Source: Comamonadaceae bacterium (GTDB lineage Bacteria > Pseudomonadota > Gammaproteobacteria > Burkholderiales > Burkholderiaceae_C). From it: a DNA stretch of 38,333 nt. The DNA lies in NCBI GenBank assembly GCA_947451565.1, contig CANFZT010000005.1, positions 1 to 38,333 on the forward strand, given 5' to 3'. This document shows positions 1 through 8,993 of this stretch, piece after piece (the stretch's first letter is position 1; every line of letters starts with the position of its first letter). The notes under the pieces are model-generated. The model was given only the letters and a program-made list of their open reading frames with translations, was not told the DNA's origin and made no database searches. A program made the position numbers and the translations under genes.

Positions 1-85
1 AAACCAATTTAGCTATATATTAAATGCATGCTAACTAAAGGTAATTCTGTTTAAACTATAAAAGTTGCCGCTTTTATTGATAAAC

Positions 86-1282
86 ATGAGACTTCGCTCA
101 CTAATGAACCAAGAACATGTTGACGATTTCTTAAACGCTCCCGTTACCTCTCGCAAGTCCGTTTCCATCAAAAACATCCCCGGCCTCAAGCTCGTCAAAA
201 ACCGCCTCGGCCCCGCACACTGGATCCTCCAGTACCTCTGCCCCGACACCCAGATGAAGCAACTCATCCGCTTGGGCGATACCGACTCTTGTGACCTAGA
301 CCGCGCCCAGCTTCTGGCGCGCAAGTTCGTCTCTAAGCTCTACGCGCCCGAGGCCGCTGAGATGGCCATGCCTTCCCTAGCCGCCCAGGCGCTCACCTTT
401 GAGCGCTACGCGCTGGACATCTATTTGCCCAGCGTCAAGGCGCGCAAGAAGTCTTTGGGCACCGATGTCTCGTTGCTTAAAAACCATTTACTGCCCACTT
501 TTGGTGCACGTCGCATGGCCGAGATCAAGCCCTTGGATGTGCAGTCGTTTGTGAACAGCTTGAGTGCCAAGGGCATGGCCCCAGCCTCACGCAACCGCAT
601 CTTGATGTTGTTCAAGTTCATGTTCAACAGTGCCATCAAGTGGGAGGTGAAGGGGGTGACGACCAACCCGTGCAAGGGCATTTCGGATTTGCAAGAGAAC
701 AACAAGATGGAGCGCTTCTTGACCAGCGATGAGGCGCAGCGTTTGCGTGCGGCCATTGCGGAGTCGGCCAACTTGATGTTGGGGCCGATTGTTCAGTTGA
801 TGATGCTCACGGGGTGTCGTCGTGGGGAGGCGTTGAATGCCAAGAAGACGGATTTCGATTTGGAGCGGGGCAGTTGGTTGTTGCCCAACCCCAAGGGGGG
901 TAAGGCGCGGCATATTCCGATGAATGAGCGGGCGATAGAGACGGTGAGGGCTGCGTTGTTGTTGGGGCAGAGTCTGAACCGAGATTTTGAGCAAACCGAG
1001 TATGTGTTTGCCAACCCGAGGACGGGGTTGCCGTTTGAACAGATTTACTTCAGCTGGAATGCGGCAAGGAAGAAGGCGGGGTTGGAGGATTTACGCATGC
1101 ATGATTTGCGGCACAGCTTTGCGAGTGCGATGGTGAACTCGGGGATGACGCTGTATGACGTGAAAGAGATTTTGGGGCATGCCAACATCAAGACGACGCA
1201 GCGGTATGCGCACTTGTCTAACCACCGGTTGAGGAAGGCGGCTGAGTCGGTTTCGGACTTCTATGGCGATCAGGGGTGGTGA
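86..1282 (+). CDS. Tyrosine recombinase / phage-type integrase
   Basis: ORF with TGCRRGEAL (catalytic Arg), HDLRHSFAS (HxxR) and GHANIKTTQRYAHL (His/Tyr) motifs. ORF track starts at a TTG at 65; ATG at 86 or 104 is more likely. Confidence 0.93.
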   Translation: MRLRSLMNQEHVDDFLNAPVTSRKSVSIKNIPGLKLVKNRLGPAHWILQYLCPDTQMKQLIRLGDTDSCDLDRAQLLARKFVSKLYAPEAAEMAMPSLAAQALTFERYALDIYLPSVKARKKSLGTDVSLLKNHLLPTFGARRMAEIKPLDVQSFVNSLSAKGMAPASRNRILMLFKFMFNSAIKWEVKGVTTNPCKGISDLQENNKMERFLTSDEAQRLRAAIAESANLMLGPIVQLMMLTGCRRGEALNAKKTDFDLERGSWLLPNPKGGKARHIPMNERAIETVRAALLLGQSLNRDFEQTEYVFANPRTGLPFEQIYFSWNAARKKAGLEDLRMHDLRHSFASAMVNSGMTLYDVKEILGHANIKTTQRYAHLSNHRLRKAAESVSDFYGDQGW

Positions 1283-2064
1283 TGGATGTGCGTGAGCAAA
1301 TCACGCGATGCAGCCGCCACGAAGTGCGGGTTGAGGATGGGGTGGTCTAGACCGTAGCGTAAGGGGTGCGCGTTGAGGTCAGTCACGACACCACCTGCAG
1401 CTTCCAAGACGGCTTGGGCCGCCGCGGTGTCCCATTGGCTGGTGGGGCCAAAGCGGGGGTAGACATCGGCCAAGCCTTCGGCAATGCGGCAAAACTTGAG
1501 TGAGCTGCCGGCTGCTAAAAAGTGGTGTGGAGTGGCAAGGCGCTGGAGCCATGCGTCCAGCGCCTGTGTGCCGTGAGAGCGACTGCCGATGACACGCAAG
1601 GGCGAAGGGGCTGTGGCGGGCGAGGTGCAGATGGCGCGAAGGCTGGTGGCATCGCGCTTCCAAGCGCCTAAAGTTTGGGATGCGTAAAACAGTTCATCGC
1701 GTGCGGGGGCAAGGACCACGCCGGCAATGGGGCGGCCTTGATGCACGAGGGCGATGTTGACGGTGAATTCATCGTTGCGTTTTAAAAACTCTTTGGTGCC
1801 ATCTAGTGGGTCAACCAGAAAAAAGGTGGCGTGGGTTTGCGGATTGGCAGAGGTTGATTCCTCAGACAAGATAAAGACGTTGGGGAAGTGTTGTTCGAGG
1901 CCTTGGCGTATCACGCGGTCGGCGCGCAAGTCTGCTTCGGTTAAGGGAGAGGCATCGTCTTTTTGCCAAGTTTGACCACCATGGCGGTAGACATCCATGA
2001 TTTGTTCGCCTGCTTGTTCCGCAAGGTGACAGAGGGTTTGTAAGTCGGTTTGGCTGAAGATCAT
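1270..2064 (-). CDS. cysQ: 3'(2'),5'-bisphosphate nucleotidase (inositol monophosphatase family)
   Basis: Motifs [25 protein letters not shown] and [17 protein letters not shown] typical of CysQ. Confidence 0.92.
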   Translation of the reverse strand: MIFSQTDLQTLCHLAEQAGEQIMDVYRHGGQTWQKDDASPLTEADLRADRVIRQGLEQHFPNVFILSEESTSANPQTHATFFLVDPLDGTKEFLKRNDEFTVNIALVHQGRPIAGVVLAPARDELFYASQTLGAWKRDATSLRAICTSPATAPSPLRVIGSRSHGTQALDAWLQRLATPHHFLAAGSSLKFCRIAEGLADVYPRFGPTSQWDTAAAQAVLEAAGGVVTDLNAHPLRYGLDHPILNPHFVAAASRDLLTHIHHHP

Positions 2065-3464
2065 GGGCGCAGCGATGTGGTGAAAAGAGAGATGCGTTCG
2101 ATACAGTCTTCTTGGGAGGTGTCTACGGTGCGCAGATGGATTTCGGGTGACTCTGGCGGCTCGTAAGGGCTGTCGATGCCTGTGAAGTTTTTCAGTTCGC
2201 CTTTTCGGGCTTTTGCGTAGAGGCCTTTGACATCGCGTTGTTCACAGATTTCAAGGGGGGTGTCGACAAAGACCTCGATGAATTCGCCCTCCTGAAACGC
2301 TTGGCGTGCCATGAGGCGTTCCGCACGATAGGGGGAGATGAAGCTCACCAACACAATCAGCCCTGCATCGACCATGAGTTTGGCAACTTCTGTCACGCGT
2401 CGAATGTTTTCAACGCGGTCGGCCTCGGTGAAGCCCAAGTCGCGGTTGAGCCCATGGCGCACGTTGTCGCCATCGAGTAGATAGGTGTGTTTGCCTTGCG
2501 CGTGAAGGCGTTTTTCTAGGAGGTTTGCCAAGGTGGATTTGCCCGACCCCGATAGTCCTGTGAACCAAATGCATTGGGGGTGCTGGTGTTTTTGGGCTGC
2601 ACGGTGGGCTTTGCTGAGTTCGAGGGCTTGCCAATGGATGTTGCTTGCGCGGCGTAAGGCAAATTCAATCATGCCGGCGCCAACGGTTTCCCGGGTGACC
2701 GGGTCCATCAAGGTGAAGCCCCCCATGACGCGGTTGACCTTGCTAGGCTCAAAGGCGAGGGGAGCGCTCGTCGAGAGATTGACGGTGGCGATGCCATCAA
2801 GGGCGAGTGTTTTCGCCGCGAGATGTGCGCCGGTGTCGATGTCTTCTTGGTATTTGATGGCGGTGATGGTTGCGGTGACTTCTTGGGCTGCCAGTTTCAT
2901 CAGGTATTGGCGCCCAGGTGTCATGGCATGCGCACTCATCCATAAGAGCTTGGCTTCAAATTGATCGGCGATTTCTTCTGGGCCGTCGACGGGCCGATTC
3001 TGTGTGTCCAAAGTGTTGAGGTGCTGGATCAACGTAGGGCCTGTGTACCAACCCATGTGCTCGCTTGGACGAGGTATGTTGCCGCCAGTCAGCTCTGACA
3101 ATGGAATGAGCTGGATGGTTTGGCGTTGAAGATCGGTTGTCAATCGACGGCAGTCCGCTTCTATGGCATTAAAGGTTTGCGCACTGAAAGCCACTTGATG
3201 GGTGGGTTTGATGACAAAAACCACATGCCGAATGCCCATCATGGCTGCAATTCGAGTGTGGCGTCTGGTTGTGGCGAGGATGCCTTTTTGTGCATCAATC
3301 CAAATGATGGCGACATCCGTCGTGGAGGGCTCGTCCACCACGTCAATATTCGCTGATCGCAAGTATTCGATAAGGGCGCGCCGCTCATCGTCAATGCCTG
3401 CGTAGGTGATCACTCGCAGGTGATGTGCAACGCCTTGGCCGGATCTAGCTAGATGTGTGTTCAT
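2061..3464 (-). CDS. Adenylylsulfate kinase fused to an N-terminal CysN-like (degenerate GTPase plus EF-Tu-like beta-barrel) domain
   Basis: C-terminal APS kinase intact ([54 protein letters not shown]). N-terminal half is CysN-like ([33 protein letters not shown]-like [16 protein letters not shown]) but lacks P-loop, DxPGH and NKxD. Confidence 0.85.
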   Translation of the reverse strand: MNTHLARSGQGVAHHLRVITYAGIDDERRALIEYLRSANIDVVDEPSTTDVAIIWIDAQKGILATTRRHTRIAAMMGIRHVVFVIKPTHQVAFSAQTFNAIEADCRRLTTDLQRQTIQLIPLSELTGGNIPRPSEHMGWYTGPTLIQHLNTLDTQNRPVDGPEEIADQFEAKLLWMSAHAMTPGRQYLMKLAAQEVTATITAIKYQEDIDTGAHLAAKTLALDGIATVNLSTSAPLAFEPSKVNRVMGGFTLMDPVTRETVGAGMIEFALRRASNIHWQALELSKAHRAAQKHQHPQCIWFTGLSGSGKSTLANLLEKRLHAQGKHTYLLDGDNVRHGLNRDLGFTEADRVENIRRVTEVAKLMVDAGLIVLVSFISPYRAERLMARQAFQEGEFIEVFVDTPLEICEQRDVKGLYAKARKGELKNFTGIDSPYEPPESPEIHLRTVDTSQEDCIERISLFTTSLRP

Positions 3465-3530
3465 GCGTGCTATTTTCGATTTGCGAATGCGCTATCTTAG
3501 ACATGTGTTATCCTATATGAAGTTTCTTAT

Positions 3531-4217
3531 ATGAAAAATTCAACCCTCATCGTTTCTCTTTCGCCTACACCTCAGCAAGCGCAAAGTTTGCTGGCGTTGC
3601 AGCGTGCGTTTGCCGAGGTTTGCAATGCCATTGCGCCGACGGTGCGAGAAACGAGATGCTGGAATCGTGTGACTTTGCATCACTTGGCCTACCGTTCCTT
3701 GCGTGAGCGGTTTCCGCAAGTGGGGTCGCAAATGGTTTGCAATGCCATTTATTCGGTCTCTCGCACCTGTCGATTAATTTTTCAGTCCCCTGGCAGTCCT
3801 ATGCATATTCAGAGGCTGGCTAATAGGCCTTTGCCATTGCTGCAGTTTTTGTCCAGCTCCCCCGTGTATTTTGATCGCCACACCTTGAGCATTCGTCATG
3901 GTGGGTTATCGATGTATACGTTGGATGGCCGAATGCGTTTCCAGCTCAACCTTTCCCCAGAAGAGGAAGAGCGTTTTGCCACAGCGCGACTTCAGGAAAT
4001 TGTTTTACGTGGCACGGGGCAGCAGTTCTCGCTGAGCTTTAGTTTCGGGGACGAGCCTGTGCAAGTGACGGGGACGTTACCTGTTGAGGCTGTGTGGCCG
4101 CAATACGTGGTGCTGAATCAGAACGAAGATGGCACAGAGTTTCCGTTGCCAAAAGACTTGATACAAACATTGGCTGGGCTTGAGTCGATGCCAACCCAAC
4201 CCGGAGTGAACAGATGA
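3531..4217 (+). CDS. TnpB/OrfB (IS605 family) N-terminal-domain-like protein lacking the RuvC nuclease domain
   Basis: TnpB-style N-terminus (LIVSLSPTPQQAQSLLALQRAFAEVCNAIA), LHHLAYRSLRERFPQVGSQMVCNAIYSVSR, and wedge-like segment VYFDRHTLSIRHGGLSMYTLDGRMRFQL...QEIVLRGTGQQFSLSFSF. ORF ends where RuvC-I would begin. Family call is by motif reading only. Confidence 0.65.
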   Translation: MKNSTLIVSLSPTPQQAQSLLALQRAFAEVCNAIAPTVRETRCWNRVTLHHLAYRSLRERFPQVGSQMVCNAIYSVSRTCRLIFQSPGSPMHIQRLANRPLPLLQFLSSSPVYFDRHTLSIRHGGLSMYTLDGRMRFQLNLSPEEEERFATARLQEIVLRGTGQQFSLSFSFGDEPVQVTGTLPVEAVWPQYVVLNQNEDGTEFPLPKDLIQTLAGLESMPTQPGVNR

Positions 4218-5983
4218 ATCCACAACAAATGGGCGCTAAGCCCAAGGCCGTGCTGAAGAAAGCACTTCGTGATTTAGGGGAGGGGAGTTATGGCAAAGTC
4301 ATTCTCTATAGCCTCATCGTTGGGGTGTTGTCGCTCTCTTCGACCTTCTTCATGCTGGAGGTCTACGATCGGGTAGTCAACAGTCGCAATGGCTTCACGC
4401 TGGTGATGCTGTTGCTGGCAGTGATTGGCGCTTATGTGATGCTAGAAATGCTGGAGTTGGTGCGTGCCGGCATCATGCACGGCGTGGCGCAGAAATTGGA
4501 TGCTGCTTTTTCGACGCAACTCTTCAACACGGCTTTTGAGGCCAGGCTCAAGGGCTTGCCCGGGGGGACCACTCAGTCGTTGACTGATCTTAAAACGATC
4601 CGTGATTTTTTACCCTCCAGCGCTGTGATGGCGGCTTTGGATGGCCCTATGTCTCTGGTGTGTTTGTTCATCGTCTTCATGGTGAGTCCTTGGCTGGGCG
4701 TGTTTGCCTTGATTGGCGCTGTGGTGCAGGTATGGATTGCTGTACGGACCGAGAGCAAAACTATGCCGGTTCTGACCGAGGCCAACCGTGCCGCAATTGA
4801 TGCGCAAAACTATGCCAATGGCACGTTGCGCAATGCGCAGGTGATTGAGGCGATGGGAATGATGGGCTCAATCCACAAGCGTTGGATGGGAAAACAACGC
4901 AAGTTTTTATCGATGCAAGCGATGGCATCAGACACAGGCGGTACCAACAACGCCAGTTCCAAGTTTGTTCAGACCATGCAGTCTTCTTTGATTTTGGGGG
5001 CTTCGTGCTGGTTGACGATCAAGGGACAAATGCTTGGTGGCGGCGGCATGATGATTGTGGCGTCAACGCTTGGTGGCAAAGTTTTGACTCCGCTGGTTCA
5101 ATTGGTGGCTCAGTGGCGCGTGGTGGTGAATACGCGTGATGCTTACCAACGGCTCGAAACAGTGCTCAGCGCTTTCCCTGTGCGTGAGGCGGGAATGCCT
5201 TTGCCTGCGCCAAAGGGGTTGCTCACAGTCGAGGGCGTGGTTGCTGGCGCGCCTGGCAGTCCGATACCTATTTTGAAGGGGGTTAACTTTGCCGTGCAAC
5301 CGGGCGAGTGTGTGATGTTGATCGGCCCATCGGCCGCTGGCAAAACGACACTTGCGCGATTGATGATGGGTTTGTGGCCAACTTCTGGCGGCAAGGTGCG
5401 TCTAGATGGCGCTGATATGTACAGCTGGAACAAAACAGAGCTGGGACCTCATTTGGGGTACTTGCCTCAGACAGTGGAGTTGTTTGATGGCACCGTTGCT
5501 GAGAACGTTGCCCGCTTTGGTGATGTGGACATGGCTGAGGTCGAGCGTGTTATCAAACAGGTTGGTTTGACAGACACCATTGCTGCGTTGCCCGAGGGAG
5601 TGAATACGCGGGTAGGTGAGGACGGTGCGATTTTGTCCGGCGGCCAGCGCCAGCGTGTCGCATTAGCGCGTGCCATCTATGGGACGCCGAAATTTCTGGT
5701 CTTGGATGAACCAAACTCAAGTTTGGATGAGGCAGGTGAACTTGCTTTGATGGATACCTTGCGCTACTTGAAAGCGCAAGGCTGCAGCGTGCTGGTGATC
5801 ACACATCGCACCAGTGTGCTGCCAGCAGCAGACAAGGTGTTGATGTTGCGTGATGGTCAAGTCGCAGCCTTTGGTCCACGCGATGAAGTACTTGCTGCAT
5901 TGCAAAAAGCCCAACAACAAGCGTTACAACAACAAATTGCCGCACAAGCGTCGCAAAACAGATCGATGGAGCCGACTCGATGA
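4214..5983 (+). CDS. Type I secretion system ABC permease/ATPase (PrtD family), first copy
   Basis: N-terminal TM domain, Walker A GPSAAGKTT, signature LSGGQRQRVALARA, Walker B FLVLDEPNSSLDEAGE. Confidence 0.93.
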   Translation: MNPQQMGAKPKAVLKKALRDLGEGSYGKVILYSLIVGVLSLSSTFFMLEVYDRVVNSRNGFTLVMLLLAVIGAYVMLEMLELVRAGIMHGVAQKLDAAFSTQLFNTAFEARLKGLPGGTTQSLTDLKTIRDFLPSSAVMAALDGPMSLVCLFIVFMVSPWLGVFALIGAVVQVWIAVRTESKTMPVLTEANRAAIDAQNYANGTLRNAQVIEAMGMMGSIHKRWMGKQRKFLSMQAMASDTGGTNNASSKFVQTMQSSLILGASCWLTIKGQMLGGGGMMIVASTLGGKVLTPLVQLVAQWRVVVNTRDAYQRLETVLSAFPVREAGMPLPAPKGLLTVEGVVAGAPGSPIPILKGVNFAVQPGECVMLIGPSAAGKTTLARLMMGLWPTSGGKVRLDGADMYSWNKTELGPHLGYLPQTVELFDGTVAENVARFGDVDMAEVERVIKQVGLTDTIAALPEGVNTRVGEDGAILSGGQRQRVALARAIYGTPKFLVLDEPNSSLDEAGELALMDTLRYLKAQGCSVLVITHRTSVLPAADKVLMLRDGQVAAFGPRDEVLAALQKAQQQALQQQIAAQASQNRSMEPTR

Positions 5984-7668
5984 AAATTCCCGAAGTACTC
6001 GCGCGTAGCCAGTTAGGGCGAAGCATTTGGACCTTTAGGCGAGAGTTTGTCTGGGTAGGTGTCTTTAGTTTTTTTGCCAACTTACTGATGCTCTCTCCCA
6101 CGTTGTTCATGTTGCAGGTGTTTGATCGCGTGATGATCAGCCAAAACGAGTTCACATTGATTGGTTTGATTCTTGTGATCAGTTTGTTTTTCGGGGTGAT
6201 GGCGTTTGCGGAGTGGATTCGATCGCGACTCTTGGTTCGCGCGGGTGTGCGCTTTGATGAGTTTTTGAACTCGCAAGTATTCAAGGCCAGTTTTGATGCA
6301 AATTTGAACCAAGTCGCCAACAATCCCATTCAATCGTTCAGTGACTTGACCAACCTGCGTCAGTTTTTGACGGGTAATGGCATCTTTGCCATCTTTGATA
6401 CACCTTGGACGCCAATCTACATCATTGTTTTGTTCATGATGAATTTCTGGTTAGGTTTTGTTGCCATCATTTTCACAGGGTTTTTCATTGCCCTGGCTTG
6501 GTATAGCCATCGCATCACCGCAGCAGGCAATGAACGCGCGAATCAAGCGCAAATCAAAGCCAATACCTATTTGAATGGAAAGTTACGGCATGCAGAGACC
6601 GTTGAGGCGCTGGGCATGCTTGCTAATTTGCGCCGCCACTGGTTGGTGTTACACGGGACACAAAATGTGGAAGCATTTGAGGCGCAACACCTGCAACATC
6701 AGGTGCAGGCTTTCGTGAAGTTTGTTCAATACAGCCAGCAGTCTTTGGTCTTGGCATTGGGCGCGTTATTGGCGATTCGTGGTGAAATTTCTGCCGGGGC
6801 CATGGTGGCTTCCAATGCGTTGGTCGGCAATGCTTTGCGTCCCATCAGCGTGTTGGTGTCGACTTGGAAGCAGTTTGCAGATGCCCAAGCGTCTTATGGT
6901 CGTCTGGAAAAGCTGCTTGAGGACCATCCTGAACGCGAAGCTTCACATGCCACTGATGTTGTTCGAGGCCAGATTACCTTGGAGAACCTAGTGGCGACAG
7001 CCCCTGGGCGTAAAGACCCAATTTTGCGAGGTTTGAACGTCAGCTTCAATGCCGGCGAGGTCGTCGCGATTGTGGGGCCCTCAGGTGCAGGCAAATCCAC
7101 ATTGGCACGTTGCATCATCGGAATTTGGCCCAATGTGACGGGGCGCGTTCTGTTGGATGGACAAGACATTTCCACATGGTCGCGCGATGAGTTGGGTCCT
7201 CACTTGGGCTATCTGCCACAAGACATTGAATTGTTTGAAGGCACGATTGCGGAGAACATTGGACGTTTCAGTGATCTCAAGCCAGAGTGGGTGATTGAAG
7301 CGGCGCAGCGCACGGGCATCCATGACATGGTTCTGCGTTTCCCGAAGGGATACGACACACAGATGGGCGAGGCTGGAGGCTTGCTTTCCGGCGGGCAGCG
7401 CCAGCGCGTGGGATTGGCGCGCGCAATTTATGGAAATCCAGCGATGGTCGTGCTTGATGAGCCAAACGCGAATCTGGATGAGGCAGGCGAAGTCGCTTTA
7501 ATCAAAGCAGTGAAAGAGCTTCGCGACCAAGGACGTACCGTGTTCATGGTGGTGCACCAACAAAACATATTGAGTGTCGCGGATCGCGTGCTGGTGCTCA
7601 ATGAGGGTGTGATTAAGCAGTTTGGGCGACTGGCGGTAAACCCCGCGATAGCAGCTCCACAGGCATAA
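5980..7668 (+). CDS. Type I secretion system ABC permease/ATPase (PrtD family), second copy
   Basis: Walker A GPSGAGKST, signature LSGGQRQRVGLARA, Walker B MVVLDEPNANLDEAGE; start overlaps upstream stop (ATGA). Confidence 0.93.
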   Translation: MKIPEVLARSQLGRSIWTFRREFVWVGVFSFFANLLMLSPTLFMLQVFDRVMISQNEFTLIGLILVISLFFGVMAFAEWIRSRLLVRAGVRFDEFLNSQVFKASFDANLNQVANNPIQSFSDLTNLRQFLTGNGIFAIFDTPWTPIYIIVLFMMNFWLGFVAIIFTGFFIALAWYSHRITAAGNERANQAQIKANTYLNGKLRHAETVEALGMLANLRRHWLVLHGTQNVEAFEAQHLQHQVQAFVKFVQYSQQSLVLALGALLAIRGEISAGAMVASNALVGNALRPISVLVSTWKQFADAQASYGRLEKLLEDHPEREASHATDVVRGQITLENLVATAPGRKDPILRGLNVSFNAGEVVAIVGPSGAGKSTLARCIIGIWPNVTGRVLLDGQDISTWSRDELGPHLGYLPQDIELFEGTIAENIGRFSDLKPEWVIEAAQRTGIHDMVLRFPKGYDTQMGEAGGLLSGGQRQRVGLARAIYGNPAMVVLDEPNANLDEAGEVALIKAVKELRDQGRTVFMVVHQQNILSVADRVLVLNEGVIKQFGRLAVNPAIAAPQA

Positions 7669-7685
7669 CAGTTAAGGACAGAGTC

Positions 7686-8990
7686 ATGAGTAACAAGTGG
7701 AAACAATTTGGGCGAAATTTATTAGCGCCATCAAAAAAAAATTCAGACATCACCGACATCGATGATGTGAAGGATTTGGGCGCACATACGGACACCAATG
7801 CCCCCATTCGTTTGGGTTTTTGGGTTTTGGTGGTGGGTTTTGGTAGCTTCTTGCTCTGGACGGCGTTTGCGCCGCTAGATGAGGGCGTTTCAGCCCAAGC
7901 CTCAGTTTCTATCGAGACACGTCGCAAGACGATTCAACACCTCAGTGGTGGCGTCGTGCGACAAGTTTTGGTCAAGGAAGGCCAATGGGTCAAAGAGGGC
8001 GAAGTGCTGGTCGAGTTGGACGAGGCTACCGCCAAGGCGAACTACCAAGCCGTGCGTCAAAACTACATGAGTCAGCGCGCGACAGAGAGTCGTTTGTTGG
8101 CTGAGTTGAGTGGCGCTTCTGCGATCAAGTTTCATCCAGACTTGGTCAAGGCAGCAAATGACCCTTTGGTGCAGCAGCACATGCAAACGCAGCGTGAGTT
8201 GTTCCAGTCACGTCGCTCCTCCAACATGGCAAGCACCTTGGGCGTAGCGACAATGCTTGAAAATCGTCATGCCCAAGCTGCTTTGCAATCCAAACAGCTA
8301 GATTCGCTGAAGGAGTTGGCTGCCGAGGGCTATGCGTCTCGCAATCAGGTGCTGCAAATGGAACAGTCGCAAGCGGAATTGCGCGCTGTGATTGCAGATC
8401 TCACCTCGAACTTTGCGCGTGTACGCCAAGAGTATTTGAAAGAAGTGTCGACCCAGCTCGCAGATGTGCGCCGCGAAGTTCAGTCGGGTCAAGAAAAACT
8501 TACCGCTGTGACAGAAGATTTGGCACGCACCCAAATTCGTAGCCCAGCAGAGGGGCAGGTGGTCGGACTGACGCTTGGTTCTACGGGCGGGGTTGTGAGC
8601 CCTGGGCAGCGCTTGATGGATGTGATTCCTAAGGGCGAAGCGTTGGTTTTGGATGCCAAGGTTCCTCCAAATCTTATTGACCGAGTGTTTGCGGGTGAAG
8701 ATGCCGAAGTGCGCTTTGCCACTTTTGCTAACTCTCCCCAGTTGGTACTCGATGGCAAGCTTGTGTCAGTGTCTAGCGATGTGATCACCGAGCAGGGGGC
8801 AATGGGTAGCGTGAGCTACTACTTGGCTCGCGTTGAGATTACGCCAGAGGGGTTGCGTCAATTGGGCAAACGAGTTATGCAGCCTGGTATGCCTGCCGAA
8901 GTGTTGCTGAAAACTGGTGAGCGTAGCGTATTGACTTACCTCTTGCACCCACTGACTAAACGTTTGGCTGCGGCCATGAAAGAGGAGTAA
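7686..8990 (+). CDS. HlyD/PrtE-family periplasmic adaptor of type I secretion
   Basis: Single N-terminal TM segment, TIQHLSGGVVRQVLVKEGQWVKEGEVLVELD biotinyl-lipoyl-like motif, C-terminal RVEITPEGL...MQPGMPAEVLLKTGERSVLTYLLHPL. Confidence 0.93.
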   Translation: MSNKWKQFGRNLLAPSKKNSDITDIDDVKDLGAHTDTNAPIRLGFWVLVVGFGSFLLWTAFAPLDEGVSAQASVSIETRRKTIQHLSGGVVRQVLVKEGQWVKEGEVLVELDEATAKANYQAVRQNYMSQRATESRLLAELSGASAIKFHPDLVKAANDPLVQQHMQTQRELFQSRRSSNMASTLGVATMLENRHAQAALQSKQLDSLKELAAEGYASRNQVLQMEQSQAELRAVIADLTSNFARVRQEYLKEVSTQLADVRREVQSGQEKLTAVTEDLARTQIRSPAEGQVVGLTLGSTGGVVSPGQRLMDVIPKGEALVLDAKVPPNLIDRVFAGEDAEVRFATFANSPQLVLDGKLVSVSSDVITEQGAMGSVSYYLARVEITPEGLRQLGKRVMQPGMPAEVLLKTGERSVLTYLLHPLTKRLAAAMKEE

Positions 8991-8993
8991 GCC

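Noticed and set aside
121-131. TGACGATTTCT match to the 37952 repeat arm
   Set aside because: Only 11 nt, inside the integrase reading frame and without hairpin context; probably coincidence.
4150-4400. Canonical omega/guide RNA at the 3' end of the TnpB-like gene
   Set aside because: Downstream sequence is occupied by the overlapping ABC transporter ORF; no structured segment or IS605 end recognised by eye, so not annotated.
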